From contig JAKFUK010000001.1 in NCBI GenBank assembly GCA_021732745.1, forward strand, positions 1,314,931 to 1,378,930: a stretch of 64,000 nucleotides of DNA, read 5' to 3'. The DNA comes from Nevskia sp. GTDB lineage: Bacteria > Pseudomonadota > Gammaproteobacteria > Nevskiales > Nevskiaceae. Within the stretch, counting starts at the first letter, position 1, and each line of letters starts with the position of its first letter. Positions 34,767 to 42,911 of the stretch are shown in pieces. The position numbers and the translations under genes were made by a program. The notes under the pieces were generated by a model, which searched no databases, was not told where the DNA came from, and saw only the letters and a list, made by a program, of their open reading frames with translations.

Positions 34767-35198
34767 ATGAAGAAAGTCCAGCAAGGTTTCACCCTCATCG
34801 AACTGATGATCGTCGTCGCGATCATCGGCATTCTGGCCGCCATTGCGCTGCCGGCTTATCAGGATTATGCGAACCGCGCCAAGGTGAGCGAAGTGGTTGT
34901 GGCTGCCGATGCTTGCAAGACTGCCGTCACCGAATCGTTCGCGTCAGTAGGCACGCTGCCGGAAACGACAGATGCCGCAGGTTGCATCGACGTCGCGACG
35001 AAGTACGTGGCATCCGTTGTCGTTGGCACGAGCGGCGTGATTACCGTTACCGCCCAGAGCACGGGCAATGATGCAATTGATGGCGATACCCTCATCTTTG
35101 AACCGACGGCCACCAGCGGAACGCTGACCTGGGCCTGTACGGAAGCTGCTTCAGGTTCGTCGATCGCAGCAAAGTACCTCCCGCAAATCTGCCGCTAA
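34767..35198 (+). CDS. pilA: Type IV major pilin PilA
   Basis: 143 residues. Prepilin leader MKKVQQG and the processing site [18 protein letters not shown] with Glu5 of the mature protein; the hydrophobic N-terminal helix continues to about residue 35. The pilin globular part has Cys pairs (about residues 50 and 73 and two near the C-terminus, ACTE and ICR) that could form the D-loop disulfide. Stop at 35198. GGAG precedes the ATG. The leading ligase gene follows after a terminator. The C-terminus ends PQICR, without a terminal Ser. Confidence 0.95.
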   Translation: MKKVQQGFTLIELMIVVAIIGILAAIALPAYQDYANRAKVSEVVVAADACKTAVTESFASVGTLPETTDAAGCIDVATKYVASVVVGTSGVITVTAQSTGNDAIDGDTLIFEPTATSGTLTWACTEAASGSSIAAKYLPQICR

Positions 35199-35257
35199 TA
35201 GCCCATAGCGCCGACGTGGGGTGAAGCATCGCGTCTTCATCTAGTTAGTGCAGTTCC

Positions 35258-35291
35258 GAACGCCGCCTTCTAGGGCGGCGTTCCTGTTTTT
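35258..35291 (+). terminator. Intrinsic terminator after pilA
   Basis: GAACGCCGCC and GGGCGGCGTTC form a stem around a short loop, followed by CTGTTTTT. It separates pilA, which is transcribed at high level, from the ligase-like gene that starts 18 bases later. Confidence 0.85.
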
Positions 35292-35308
35292 GTTGCTAGG
35301 GAATCAAA

Positions 35309-37300
35309 ATGAACGCAACTCTTGCTTCGGCAACGTCTGGAATTACAAGTGTCGCGTTCATCATGGCGATAAGACACGTCGGCGGCCCCGTTTCAACGGA
35401 TCTTTACGTCGGAATCCTCGCGCTGCTTCTCCTTATGATGCCGACCGCAGGATTATTGAAAGCCCCTTGCCCGAACGAAGCTGAATATAAAAAAGGGTCT
35501 GCAAGGTATCCGGTGACGCTGACCGGCGTCGCACTGCTAGCACTCGCAAGCTGGCTACTCGCAACTGTCGGATTCAGCGAATTGCCGGGCACTAGTAGCA
35601 CCGTTAGCTGGATAGTCACGGCATTACCATTTTCTTATTGGGCTTCGATTACCGCTCTTCGCGACGACACCGCTTGGGTTTCAAGCTCGCTGCTCATCAA
35701 AATCATCGCCATTTTGGTGATTGCACTCGGCATCGTCGATTTCCTGCTCCTCCGCACCCGTCCGTTTTCCGTGTTCCAGGACGTCAACGTCCTCGCCGCT
35801 TTCTGCAATGTCTTCGCATTGCCCGCCATCGCCCGGCTGCATCAGAAATACCGCTCCGAAGGCGCGGCGGCGGCGCTCACGTCCGGCACTGCCGGCTTCC
35901 TGCTGATCACGCTCACCTGCCTTGCCGCGACGGCGTCGCGCGGCGGGCACCTGAGTTTCGCCTTCGGCATGCTGGCGCTCGGCGCGCTGCTGATTCGCCA
36001 TGACCGCAAGGCCTGGAAAACCGTCGCTGCCAGCCTGCTGCTGTTCCTCGCCCTGCTGGCGGCCATCGCGCCTTTCCAGAAACATGCCGGCTCGCTGTCG
36101 CGCCTGGCGTCCATGGACAACGACCAGTCGACCAGCGATCGCATGGAAATGCTGAAGTCGACCTGGCGCATGGTCGAGGACGGCCCCTGGCATGGCAGCG
36201 GGCTGGGTACCTACAAGATTCGCTATCTGATGTATCGCAGCCCGGACGAGCACTCAACCAGCGGTGACCTCGCCCACAACGACTACCTGCAGATGCTCGC
36301 CGAAGGCGGGCCGGTGCTGCTGGTCTTGATCCTGTTGCTGGCACTGGGCGTCGGCATGTCGGCGCTCAGGCTGTGGCGCAGCGCCGGTAGTGCTGCTGAC
36401 AGCCCGCGCTTCATCGAATCCGCAGGTTTGGTCGGCGCGCTGTTCTGTCTCTTCGGCCACGCCGCGCTGAATTTCATCTTCTATGTGATGCCGCTGGCGA
36501 TGATCGCCGGGCTGTATCTCGGCCGCGTGGACAGCTTGCGCACCGATGTCCGCACCGTTGATCTGTACCGTTACCTGTCGCGCCCGATGCTGTTGACTTT
36601 GCTGGGCGCGCTTGGCTTGTGGCTGACCGCCACGCTGGGTTTGCAGAGCGCGTATCACGCCATGACCACCGGCAAATGCGAGCTGCGGCTGTGTACCTCG
36701 CTGGCCGGTGACGAGAAGTTCTTCGGCAAGTTTTCGGCGCTGCTGGCCGCCACCCAGCCTTCGTATCTGCCGGCGCGCGAGTGGTTCGTGAACGCCTACA
36801 CGGCCACTGCCAACAGCGCTACCGACGACGCCAAACGCATCGAAAGTGCGCGTCTTGCGGCGAAGGAATTGTCCGATCAGATTCGCGAATTCCCGGCGCT
36901 GCCGTATACCTATCGCGATCTCGCCAGCCTGATCGTCAAGCATCCGGAAGCCGCAGCGGCGGTTGCCGGCACGGTGCCCACCGATCCCACGGCCTTGCTG
37001 AGCGAAAGCGTTCGCCGCAATCCGCTCGACACCACGGCGCGCACGCTGCTCGCACAGCGTCTGGACGCGGCCGGCAAAACCGAGGCCGCGTTCGCGCTGC
37101 TGTTCGAAGACGGCATGCGCTGGTGGAAAGTCGCCGCGCTCCCGGACAGCGGCCGAGCGAACCTGCTGAAAGGCGCGATTCCGCTGGCGATCAGGCTCGG
37201 ACGCTGCAAGGACGCGCAGGAAATGGCGGAAGGGCTGGCGGTGTTCCTGCCCAAGGATCCGCTTGCTGTCCCCGCCACCGATTGCGTCACCCACTCGTAG
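35309..37300 (+). CDS. O-antigen-ligase/Wzy-type membrane protein; candidate pilin glycosylation ligase
   Basis: 663 residues. About eleven helices and the Wzy_C signature in the large loop: GSGLGTYKIRYL and AHNDYLQMLAEGG with the conserved His and Asn. A soluble C-terminal part (about residues 440-663) is helical and TPR-like. Location directly after pilA, as for TfpO/PglL-type ligases, suggests transfer of a glycan to the pilin; that is inference. The first 130 codons are AT-richer than the rest. The TAG stop (37298-37300) is inside the following GTAGG repeat. Confidence 0.82.
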   Translation: MNATLASATSGITSVAFIMAIRHVGGPVSTDLYVGILALLLLMMPTAGLLKAPCPNEAEYKKGSARYPVTLTGVALLALASWLLATVGFSELPGTSSTVSWIVTALPFSYWASITALRDDTAWVSSSLLIKIIAILVIALGIVDFLLLRTRPFSVFQDVNVLAAFCNVFALPAIARLHQKYRSEGAAAALTSGTAGFLLITLTCLAATASRGGHLSFAFGMLALGALLIRHDRKAWKTVAASLLLFLALLAAIAPFQKHAGSLSRLASMDNDQSTSDRMEMLKSTWRMVEDGPWHGSGLGTYKIRYLMYRSPDEHSTSGDLAHNDYLQMLAEGGPVLLVLILLLALGVGMSALRLWRSAGSAADSPRFIESAGLVGALFCLFGHAALNFIFYVMPLAMIAGLYLGRVDSLRTDVRTVDLYRYLSRPMLLTLLGALGLWLTATLGLQSAYHAMTTGKCELRLCTSLAGDEKFFGKFSALLAATQPSYLPAREWFVNAYTATANSATDDAKRIESARLAAKELSDQIREFPALPYTYRDLASLIVKHPEAAAAVAGTVPTDPTALLSESVRRNPLDTTARTLLAQRLDAAGKTEAAFALLFEDGMRWWKVAALPDSGRANLLKGAIPLAIRLGRCKDAQEMAEGLAVFLPKDPLAVPATDCVTHS

Positions 37301-37383
37301 GTCGGGCGGGCTTCATCTGCCCACCGATTCGCAGCCGCCGGACTTCGGCGCACGCGTGGGCAGATCCGGCCTGCCCACCCTAC
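37297..37383. repeat. GTAGG/CCTAC paired palindrome, subtype D
   Basis: Left half GTAGGTCGGGCGGGCTTCAT, right half GCCTGCCCACCCTAC. Supplies stop codons at both ends: 37298-37300 for the plus-strand ligase-like gene and 37380-37382 for the minus-strand antitoxin-like micro-gene. Confidence 0.9.
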
Positions 37384-37529
37384 GAGGGAGACCGACGCCA
37401 GGCTTCGAAGAAGTCCTTCACTTCCGCATCACAGGCGAAGTCGTCCCGGTCAGCTTCCTCGATCGCCGAACGAATTTCGCCAACTTGCCATTCATCGAGC
37501 TCGACGCATTCGCGATCTGCCGATTTCAT
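37380..37529 (-). CDS. Small acidic antitoxin-like protein, 49 residues
   Basis: MKSADRECVELDEWQVGEIR continues with SAIEEADRDDFACDAEVKDF and ends FEAWRRSPS. The segment resembling AIxEADxGxFASDxEVxxFF-W is common in CopG/Arc-like and other small antitoxins. It overlaps the preceding antitoxin-like gene by 4 bases (ATGA) and so is translated with it; no toxin is adjacent. Its TAG stop comes from the GTAGG repeat at 37297-37383. Confidence 0.55.
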   Translation of the reverse strand: MKSADRECVELDEWQVGEIRSAIEEADRDDFACDAEVKDFFEAWRRSPS

Positions 37530-37747
37530 TGCGGCCGTAGCTCCTTGAGCAGTTCGGGATGCTTGTCCAGCAGCCGGAACAGGTTGACGACCGCCGCCAT
37601 CGGCTTGGCTTCGCCGCGCTCGTAGCGCGAAAAGGCGTTGTGCCCACCGCCGGTCAATTCGGCAGCATCCGCCTGCGTCAGTTTCAGTTTCAGTTTCCGG
37701 CGCACGCGGGCCAGCTTCGTAGGGGGGATAAGCGAAAGCGCATCCAC
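37526..37747 (-). CDS. Truncated MqsA-type XRE antitoxin (C-terminal HTH only)
   Basis: 73 residues. KLTQADAAELTGGGHNAFSRYERGEAKPM and VVNLFRLLDKHPELLKEL are the MqsA-family helix-turn-helix domain with the GGGxNAFSRYE motif. The N-terminal zinc domain with CxxC pairs is absent. The first ten codons (MDALSLIPPT) are read from the palindromic repeat at 37719-37794, which replaces the lost N-terminal half and offers a start codon. It may be a broken gene or a DNA-binding remnant; co-translated with the 49-residue gene. Confidence 0.7.
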   Translation of the reverse strand: MDALSLIPPTKLARVRRKLKLKLTQADAAELTGGGHNAFSRYERGEAKPMAAVVNLFRLLDKHPELLKELRPQ

Positions 37748-37794
37748 CGACCCGCCCTCGCTTCAGGTGGGTGCGCTGCGCTTATCCACCCTAC
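37719..37794. repeat. GTAGG/CCTAC paired palindrome, subtype E
   Basis: Left half GTAGGGGGGATAAGCGAAAG then CGCATCC; right half GGGTGCGCTGCGCTTATCC then ACCCTAC. Its left end lies inside the coding frame of the truncated MqsA-like gene. The right end is 85 bases before the next gene on the plus strand. Confidence 0.8.
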
Positions 37795-37879
37795 CGGACC
37801 TGGTCGATGCCCCCTTCGCTTGCAGCCATCCCCTCCCCCGGCTACGGTGCCGACACTCCCGATTGCCCGTGAATGTCCG

Positions 37880-39022
37880 ATGAGCGCCACCGCTTCCCCG
37901 CTGTCCGCTGCCGAATCGAAGGCGTCGAGCTCGCCGAAAACCGGCTTCGCGCAAACCCCCGGCTATCTGTTCGGGCCGTGGATGGATTTTTTCTGTCTTG
38001 GCGGGGCGACTCTGCTGATCATTCCCTGGTTCGCGCTGCTGCCGACCGAATGGAAGAACTACGGCGACATCCTGATCATCACCACGGCGATCGCGCACTT
38101 CATCAACAACCCGCATTTCGCGCATTCCTACCATCTGTTCTATCGCGGCTTCGGCACGCGCGGTTTCTCGGCTGAATATCCGCGCGAATGGCGGATTCGC
38201 TACCTGATCGCCGGCGTGGCGGTGCCGCTGGCGCTGATCGGCTTTTTCCTCTGGTGCCTCGTCACCAAGAACGCCCGCGCGCTCGGTTACAGCGTCAACC
38301 TGATGTTCTTCACCGTGGGCTGGCATTACGTGAAGCAGGGTTACGGCATGCTGATGCTGGATTCGGTGCTGAAGCGGCGCTTTTTCACCGAAACCGAGAA
38401 GAAAGTGCTGCTCTGGAACGCCTACGCGGTCTGGTTCCTGTCCTGGCTGCTGGCCAATGCCACGGCCTACAAGGCCGATTACTGGGGCATTTCGTATTAC
38501 ACCTTCGCCACACCGCAGCCGATCCTGACCGCGATCACGGCGATTGCCGGCGTCGGCTCGGCAGCGGTGCTGGTGATGCTCGGCCTCAAGTGGCGAGCCA
38601 CCCGGCAACTGCCGCCGATCAACGGGTTGGTCGGCTATTCGGTGGCGCTTTATCTGTGGCTTTTGTACCGGGACCCTGTGCTGACCCTGATCTTCCCGGC
38701 CATGCATTCGATCCAGTACATGGTGGTGGTCTGGCGTTACGAGCTGAACTACCAGCAGGAGCAGACCGCGAACGCGAAAAGCCCCTCGGCGTTCGGCATG
38801 CGGATGGCCTTGTTCTATGCCATCGCCATGGGCCTGGGTTACCTCGGTTTCTGGATGGGGCCGCGATGGCTGGGCACGGTGGCACCGTCGCTGGTGGAGG
38901 GCGTGGGTGACTACGCCTTCCTGCTGGCCGCCTGGATCTTCATCAACGTGCACCACTATTTCCTTGACAGCGTGGTCTGGCGCAAGGGCAATCCGGAAAC
39001 CGGGCGCTATCTGTTTCGTTGA
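37880..39022 (+). CDS. Multi-pass membrane protein with His clusters, unknown
   Basis: 380 residues with about eight to nine hydrophobic helices. Three His-rich cytosolic or membrane-edge segments are notable: HFINNPHFAHSYHLFYR (about 70-86), VGWHYVKQGYG (about 148-158), HSIQYMVVVWRYE (about 275-287) and VHHYFLDSVVWR (about 356-367). Such clustered His near helix ends resemble metal sites of membrane oxygenases and desaturases, but I do not recognise the family. Start ATG 37880; an ATG at 37873 is out of frame. It precedes pilB by 204 bases but is probably separate. Confidence 0.75.
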   Translation: MSATASPLSAAESKASSSPKTGFAQTPGYLFGPWMDFFCLGGATLLIIPWFALLPTEWKNYGDILIITTAIAHFINNPHFAHSYHLFYRGFGTRGFSAEYPREWRIRYLIAGVAVPLALIGFFLWCLVTKNARALGYSVNLMFFTVGWHYVKQGYGMLMLDSVLKRRFFTETEKKVLLWNAYAVWFLSWLLANATAYKADYWGISYYTFATPQPILTAITAIAGVGSAAVLVMLGLKWRATRQLPPINGLVGYSVALYLWLLYRDPVLTLIFPAMHSIQYMVVVWRYELNYQQEQTANAKSPSAFGMRMALFYAIAMGLGYLGFWMGPRWLGTVAPSLVEGVGDYAFLLAAWIFINVHHYFLDSVVWRKGNPETGRYLFR

Positions 39023-39128
39023 AATCTGCCCGGCCCAGGCGCGGAATCCGGCAAAATCGACATGTGGTTCCGTTCAGCCGTCAAAGCACATCGTTCGATG
39101 CTGGTCCGGACGTGCCGACCGGTGTAAT

Positions 39129-39176
39129 TTCCGGATTCGCGCAACACTTGTTGACTGACTGCGCAATCCGGATTCC
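39129..39176. promoter_or_regulatory. Inverted repeat upstream of pilB
   Basis: TTTCCGGATTCGCGCA and TGCGCAATCCGGATTCC are imperfect inverted copies about 18 bases apart. The core resembles subtype C (TCCGGATT) but lacks GTAGG/CCTAC ends. It lies 50 bases before the pilB GTG and may be an operator or a decayed repeat. Confidence 0.4.
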
Positions 39177-39226
39177 CGGCGGCGCGGCGACAGCTCGGCA
39201 GGTTCGATCGTTTCAAGGCGAGATTC

Positions 39227-40957
39227 GTGGCAACCAACGTCCAGACCATCCCTTTCAGCACCTTCATCGGCGGCCTGCCCCGGCGTCTGATCAATGACGG
39301 CCTGCTGACCGAGGATCAGGCCCGCGAAGCGCAGGCCAAGGCGGCCAAGACCGGTTCGCATTTCGTGTCGGTGGTGGTCGAAGCCAAGCTCATCAACGCC
39401 AGCCGGCTGGCCGAAATCGCCAGTGTCGAATTCGGCACGCCGCTGATTGACCTGTCGACCCTCACCATCGACGCCCCGATCGCCCGCGAAATCAGCGAAA
39501 AGCTGATGCGCAAGCATCATGTGATGCCGATCTACAAGCGTGATCGCAAGCTGTTCGTCGCGCTGTCCGACCCCACTCGCCTGCAGGCACTCGACGAGGT
39601 CAAGTTCGCGACCGGCTATCTGGTCGAAGGCATCCTGGTCGAGGAAGACAAGCTCACCAAGGGCATCGAAGCGGCGATTGCCGCCGTGCAGGCGACCGCC
39701 TTGCAGGGCGGTGACGACGATCTCGAAAACCTGGAGATCGAAGGTGGCGAAGCCGATCCCGGTGCCGACACCACCGGCAATGCCGAAGACGATGCGCCGA
39801 TCATCCGCTACGTCAACAAGGTGCTGATCGACGCCATCAACCGCAGCGCCTCGGACATCCACTTCGAGCCCTACGAAAAGAAATACCGCATCCGCTACCG
39901 CATGGACGGCGAGCTGCGCGAGATCGCCACCCCGCCGGTGCAGATGGGCGGCCGCCTTGCCGCCCGCCTGAAGGTGATGGCGCGGCTCGATCTGGCCGAA
40001 CGCCGGGTGCCGCAGGACGGCCGTCTGAAGCTGAAGCTGTCGGTCAACAAGGCGATCGACTTCCGCGTGTCCACTTGCCCGACGCTGTGGGGCGAAAAGG
40101 TGGTGATGCGTATTCTCGATGCCTCGAGTGCGATGCTCGGCATCGACGCGCTCGGCTACGAGCCGGACCAGAAGGAGCTGTACCTGAAGGCGCTGTCGAA
40201 GCCGCAGGGCATGATCCTGGTCACCGGCCCGACCGGTTCGGGCAAGACCGTGTCGCTGTACACCGGCCTGAACATCCTCAACACCGACGACTGCAACATC
40301 TCGACCGCCGAAGATCCCTGCGAAATCAATCTGCCGGGCATCAACCAGGTCAATGTCAACGTCAAGCAGGGCCTGACCTTCGCCGCCGCACTCAAAGCCT
40401 TCCTGCGTCAGGACCCGGACGTGATCATGGTCGGCGAAGTCCGCGATCTGGAAACCGCCGAGATCGCGATCAAGGCCGCGCAGACCGGCCATCTGGTGCT
40501 GTCAACCCTGCACACCAACGACGCCCCGCAAACCCTGACCCGCCTGCTGAACATGGGCGTGCCGGCCTACAACGTGGCGTCCTGCATCACCCTGATCATC
40601 GCCCAGCGCCTGGCCCGCAAGCTGTGCAAGTTCTGCCGCCAGCCGGACCGGGTGCCGAAGGAAGAACTGCTGCGCGAAGGTTTCACCGGCGAACAACTGG
40701 CCACACCGGGCTTCACGCTGTTCAAGGCGGTGGGTTGCGACCAATGCAACGGCGGCTACAAGGGCCGCACCGGCATCTATCAGGTGATGCCGGTCACCGA
40801 AGCGATTTCGCGCGTGATCATGGAAGGCGGCAACGCCATCGACATCGCCGATCAGGCCACCCGCGAAGGCATTCGCACGCTCCGTCAATCGGCGCTGCGC
40901 AAGGTGCTGGACGGCATGATCGACCTTACCGAAGCGAATCGCGTCACGACCGATTAG
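39227..40957 (+). CDS. pilB: PilB, type IV pilus assembly ATPase
   Basis: 576 residues. N-terminal GSPII_E-like domain, then the secretion ATPase domain with Walker A GPTGSGKT (about residue 335), Asp box, Walker B-like LRQDPDVIMVGEVRD and His box GHLVLSTLHTNDA. The zinc-binding tetracysteine is CKFC...CDQC near residues 466-510. The GTG start has AAGG upstream. PilB powers pilus extension; no pilM-Q or pilT genes are in the window. A coiled-coil micro-gene sits between it and pilC. Confidence 0.96.
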   Translation: MATNVQTIPFSTFIGGLPRRLINDGLLTEDQAREAQAKAAKTGSHFVSVVVEAKLINASRLAEIASVEFGTPLIDLSTLTIDAPIAREISEKLMRKHHVMPIYKRDRKLFVALSDPTRLQALDEVKFATGYLVEGILVEEDKLTKGIEAAIAAVQATALQGGDDDLENLEIEGGEADPGADTTGNAEDDAPIIRYVNKVLIDAINRSASDIHFEPYEKKYRIRYRMDGELREIATPPVQMGGRLAARLKVMARLDLAERRVPQDGRLKLKLSVNKAIDFRVSTCPTLWGEKVVMRILDASSAMLGIDALGYEPDQKELYLKALSKPQGMILVTGPTGSGKTVSLYTGLNILNTDDCNISTAEDPCEINLPGINQVNVNVKQGLTFAAALKAFLRQDPDVIMVGEVRDLETAEIAIKAAQTGHLVLSTLHTNDAPQTLTRLLNMGVPAYNVASCITLIIAQRLARKLCKFCRQPDRVPKEELLREGFTGEQLATPGFTLFKAVGCDQCNGGYKGRTGIYQVMPVTEAISRVIMEGGNAIDIADQATREGIRTLRQSALRKVLDGMIDLTEANRVTTD

Positions 40958-41007
40958 CGGTATTCTGCGAAAGCGGTTGAAAAGCCGCTTTTTCTGGGGA
41001 ACCGCCG

Positions 41008-41205
41008 ATGGCTGACGTCGAAAATATCGTCCTTGAGCACCTGCGCCAGATTCGCGGTGGCATCGAACGTCTGCAAGACGACATGCGCGAAGTAAAACAG
41101 CGACTCGGGCAGCTCGAAGAACAGTCTGCTTCCGTGAGTCGTCGTATCGACCGCCTCGACGAGCGTCTTGATCGCGTCGAACGTCGTCTTGAACTGGTGA
41201 ACTAA
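41008..41205 (+). CDS. Small coiled-coil protein between pilB and pilC
   Basis: 65 residues with heptad periodicity over nearly the whole length (EHLRQIRGGIERLQDDMREV, then KQRLGQLEEQSASVSRRIDR, then LDERLDRVERRLELVN). GGGGAA precedes the ATG. Co-directional and between two pilus genes, 50 bases after pilB and 8 bases before pilC; a role in pilus assembly is possible but not shown. No signal peptide. Confidence 0.75.
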   Translation: MADVENIVLEHLRQIRGGIERLQDDMREVKQRLGQLEEQSASVSRRIDRLDERLDRVERRLELVN

Positions 41206-41213
41206 AAGCACTC

Positions 41214-42437
41214 ATGGCCGTCGCCAACGCAAACCCCAAGGATTCAACCTTCAAATGGGAAGGCCGCGACCGCAAGGGCGCGGTCGTCCGTGGCGTGACC
41301 GATGGCCCCAGCGAGGCCGCGATCAAGCTGCAACTGCGCAAGCAGGGCATCAACCCGACTCGCGTCAACAAGCAGTTGAGCCTGTTCGGCAAGCAGAAAA
41401 AGCCGATCAAGGGCCAGGACATCGCCGTGTTCAGCCGCCAGCTCGCCACCATGATGTCGGCCGGTGTGCCGCTGGTGCAATCGCTGGAAATCGTCGGCCG
41501 CGGGCACGCCAATCCGTCGATGGGCGAGATGGTGCTGGGCATCAAGACCAATATCGAAGGCGGTGCAACGCTGGCGGAATCGCTGGCCAAGTACCCGCGC
41601 CAGTTCGATGATCTGTTCGTCAATCTGGTCGATGCGGGCGAGCGCTCGGGTGCCTTGGAAACCCTGCTCGACAAGATCGCCACCTACAAGGAAAAGACCG
41701 AGTCGATGAAGAAGAAGGTCAAGAAGGCCTTGACCTATCCTGCGGCGGTGATCGTGGTCGCCTTCATCGTCACCGGCATCCTGCTGTACTTCGTGGTGCC
41801 GCAGTTCGCCTCGCTGTTCCAGGGTTTCGGTGCCGATCTGCCGGCGTTCACCAAGATGGTGGTGGCGCTGTCCGAGTTCATCCAGGAAGACTGGTGGGTG
41901 ATGCTGCTCGCGGGGCTGGCGATTTTTTTCGGCCTGCGCGAAGCCCATATCCGCTCGCCGAAAGTGCGCCGCTTCACCGATCGCCTGCTGCTGCGGCTGC
42001 CGGTGATCGGCCAGATCCTCTACAAATCAGCCGTCGCCCGCTACGCCCGCACGCTGTCGACCATGTTCGCCGCTGGTGTGCCGCTGGTGGAAGCCATGGA
42101 ATCAGTCGCCAAGGCCGCCGGCAACATCGTGTTCACCGAAGCGATCATGCAGATGCGTGATCAGGTCGCCACCGGCCAGCAATTGCAGCTGACCATGCAG
42201 CAAAGCGGCCTGTTCCCGGCAATGGCGGTGCAGATGGTCGCCATCGGCGAGGAATCCGGCTCGCTCGACCACATGTGCGCCAAGCTCGCCGACTTCTACG
42301 AGGAAGAGGTCGATTCCCTGGTCGACAACCTCACCGCCCTGCTGGAGCCGATGATCATGGTCGTGCTCGGCGTGCTGGTGGGCGGTCTGGTGGTGGCCAT
42401 GTATCTGCCGATCTTCAAGATCGGACAGGCGATCTGA
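41214..42437 (+). CDS. pilC: PilC, type IV pilus inner-membrane platform protein
   Basis: 407 residues, two T2SSF repeats. The N-terminal soluble domain includes VFSRQLATMMSAGVPLVQSLE, the second repeat YARTLSTMFAAGVPLVEAME. Three transmembrane helices (about 175-197, 225-245, 379-400) match PilC. It recruits PilB and the pilin. The prepilin peptidase gene pilD, often next in the operon, is not found downstream; a repeat element follows instead. Confidence 0.95.
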   Translation: MAVANANPKDSTFKWEGRDRKGAVVRGVTDGPSEAAIKLQLRKQGINPTRVNKQLSLFGKQKKPIKGQDIAVFSRQLATMMSAGVPLVQSLEIVGRGHANPSMGEMVLGIKTNIEGGATLAESLAKYPRQFDDLFVNLVDAGERSGALETLLDKIATYKEKTESMKKKVKKALTYPAAVIVVAFIVTGILLYFVVPQFASLFQGFGADLPAFTKMVVALSEFIQEDWWVMLLAGLAIFFGLREAHIRSPKVRRFTDRLLLRLPVIGQILYKSAVARYARTLSTMFAAGVPLVEAMESVAKAAGNIVFTEAIMQMRDQVATGQQLQLTMQQSGLFPAMAVQMVAIGEESGSLDHMCAKLADFYEEEVDSLVDNLTALLEPMIMVVLGVLVGGLVVAMYLPIFKIGQAI

Positions 42438-42441
42438 GTTC

Positions 42442-42506
42442 GTAGGTCCGGATTTATCCGGACATTTGCTCGGCCAACGGGGATGTCCGGATAAATCCGG
42501 ACCTAC
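42442..42506. repeat. GTAGG/CCTAC paired palindrome, subtype C
   Basis: GTAGGTCCGGATTTATCCGG, then about 23 bases, then CCGGATAAATCCGGACCTAC, just after the pilC stop. Confidence 0.9.
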
Positions 42507-42530
42507 GAGAGAATCAAAAGCTCGAGAATC

Positions 42531-42630
42531 TTCAGCGCAGAGGCGCGGAAGAAAAAGAAAGGACGCGGAACAGCAAAAGCTCCAAAAACGCTTTTCTGCG
42601 TTCTCCTCGTTAGTCTGCGAGCCCTGCGTC
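42531..42630. repeat. Long hairpin repeat, CGCAGAGG class, copy 1
   Basis: Contains CAGCGCAGAGGCGCGGAAG and the block GGACGCGGAACAGCAAAAGC. It is a direct, about 90% identical partner of the segment 42951-43073; the two flank the AbrB gene. Confidence 0.8.
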
Positions 42631-42631
42631 G

Positions 42632-42844
42632 TCAGTAGCGATCCTCAAGATCACGATAGCCGTCCTTGCTAGCGCCCTTGGCGATGCCGCTCAGGTGCTC
42701 CAGCTCGGGCGCCGGCATCATCAGTGCACCCTTGCCCTTGGGAATGAACACGAACTCCTGACCGGCCATCCAGCGCTGCTTTTCACGAATTGCCTTGGGA
42801 ATCGTGATCTTGAACTTGCTGGACAGGGTGGCGATGGTCGACAT
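42632..42844 (-). CDS. AbrB/MazE-type antitoxin, orphan
   Basis: 70 residues. ATLSSKFKITIPKAIREKQRW is the swapped-hairpin AbrB DNA-binding motif (VTIPKxIRE). No toxin gene is adjacent on either side, so it is an orphan or its partner is elsewhere. It is bracketed by directly repeated CGCAGAGG-class segments and by subtype C palindromes. Confidence 0.88.
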   Translation of the reverse strand: MSTIATLSSKFKITIPKAIREKQRWMAGQEFVFIPKGKGALMMPAPELEHLSGIAKGASKDGYRDLEDRY

Positions 42845-42911
42845 TTTCGTGCCTGCTTTTTATCGATGCGTGTTTGGTCAGAATCTGCGCCTTTTCCGGC
42901 ATTTTCTCCTC

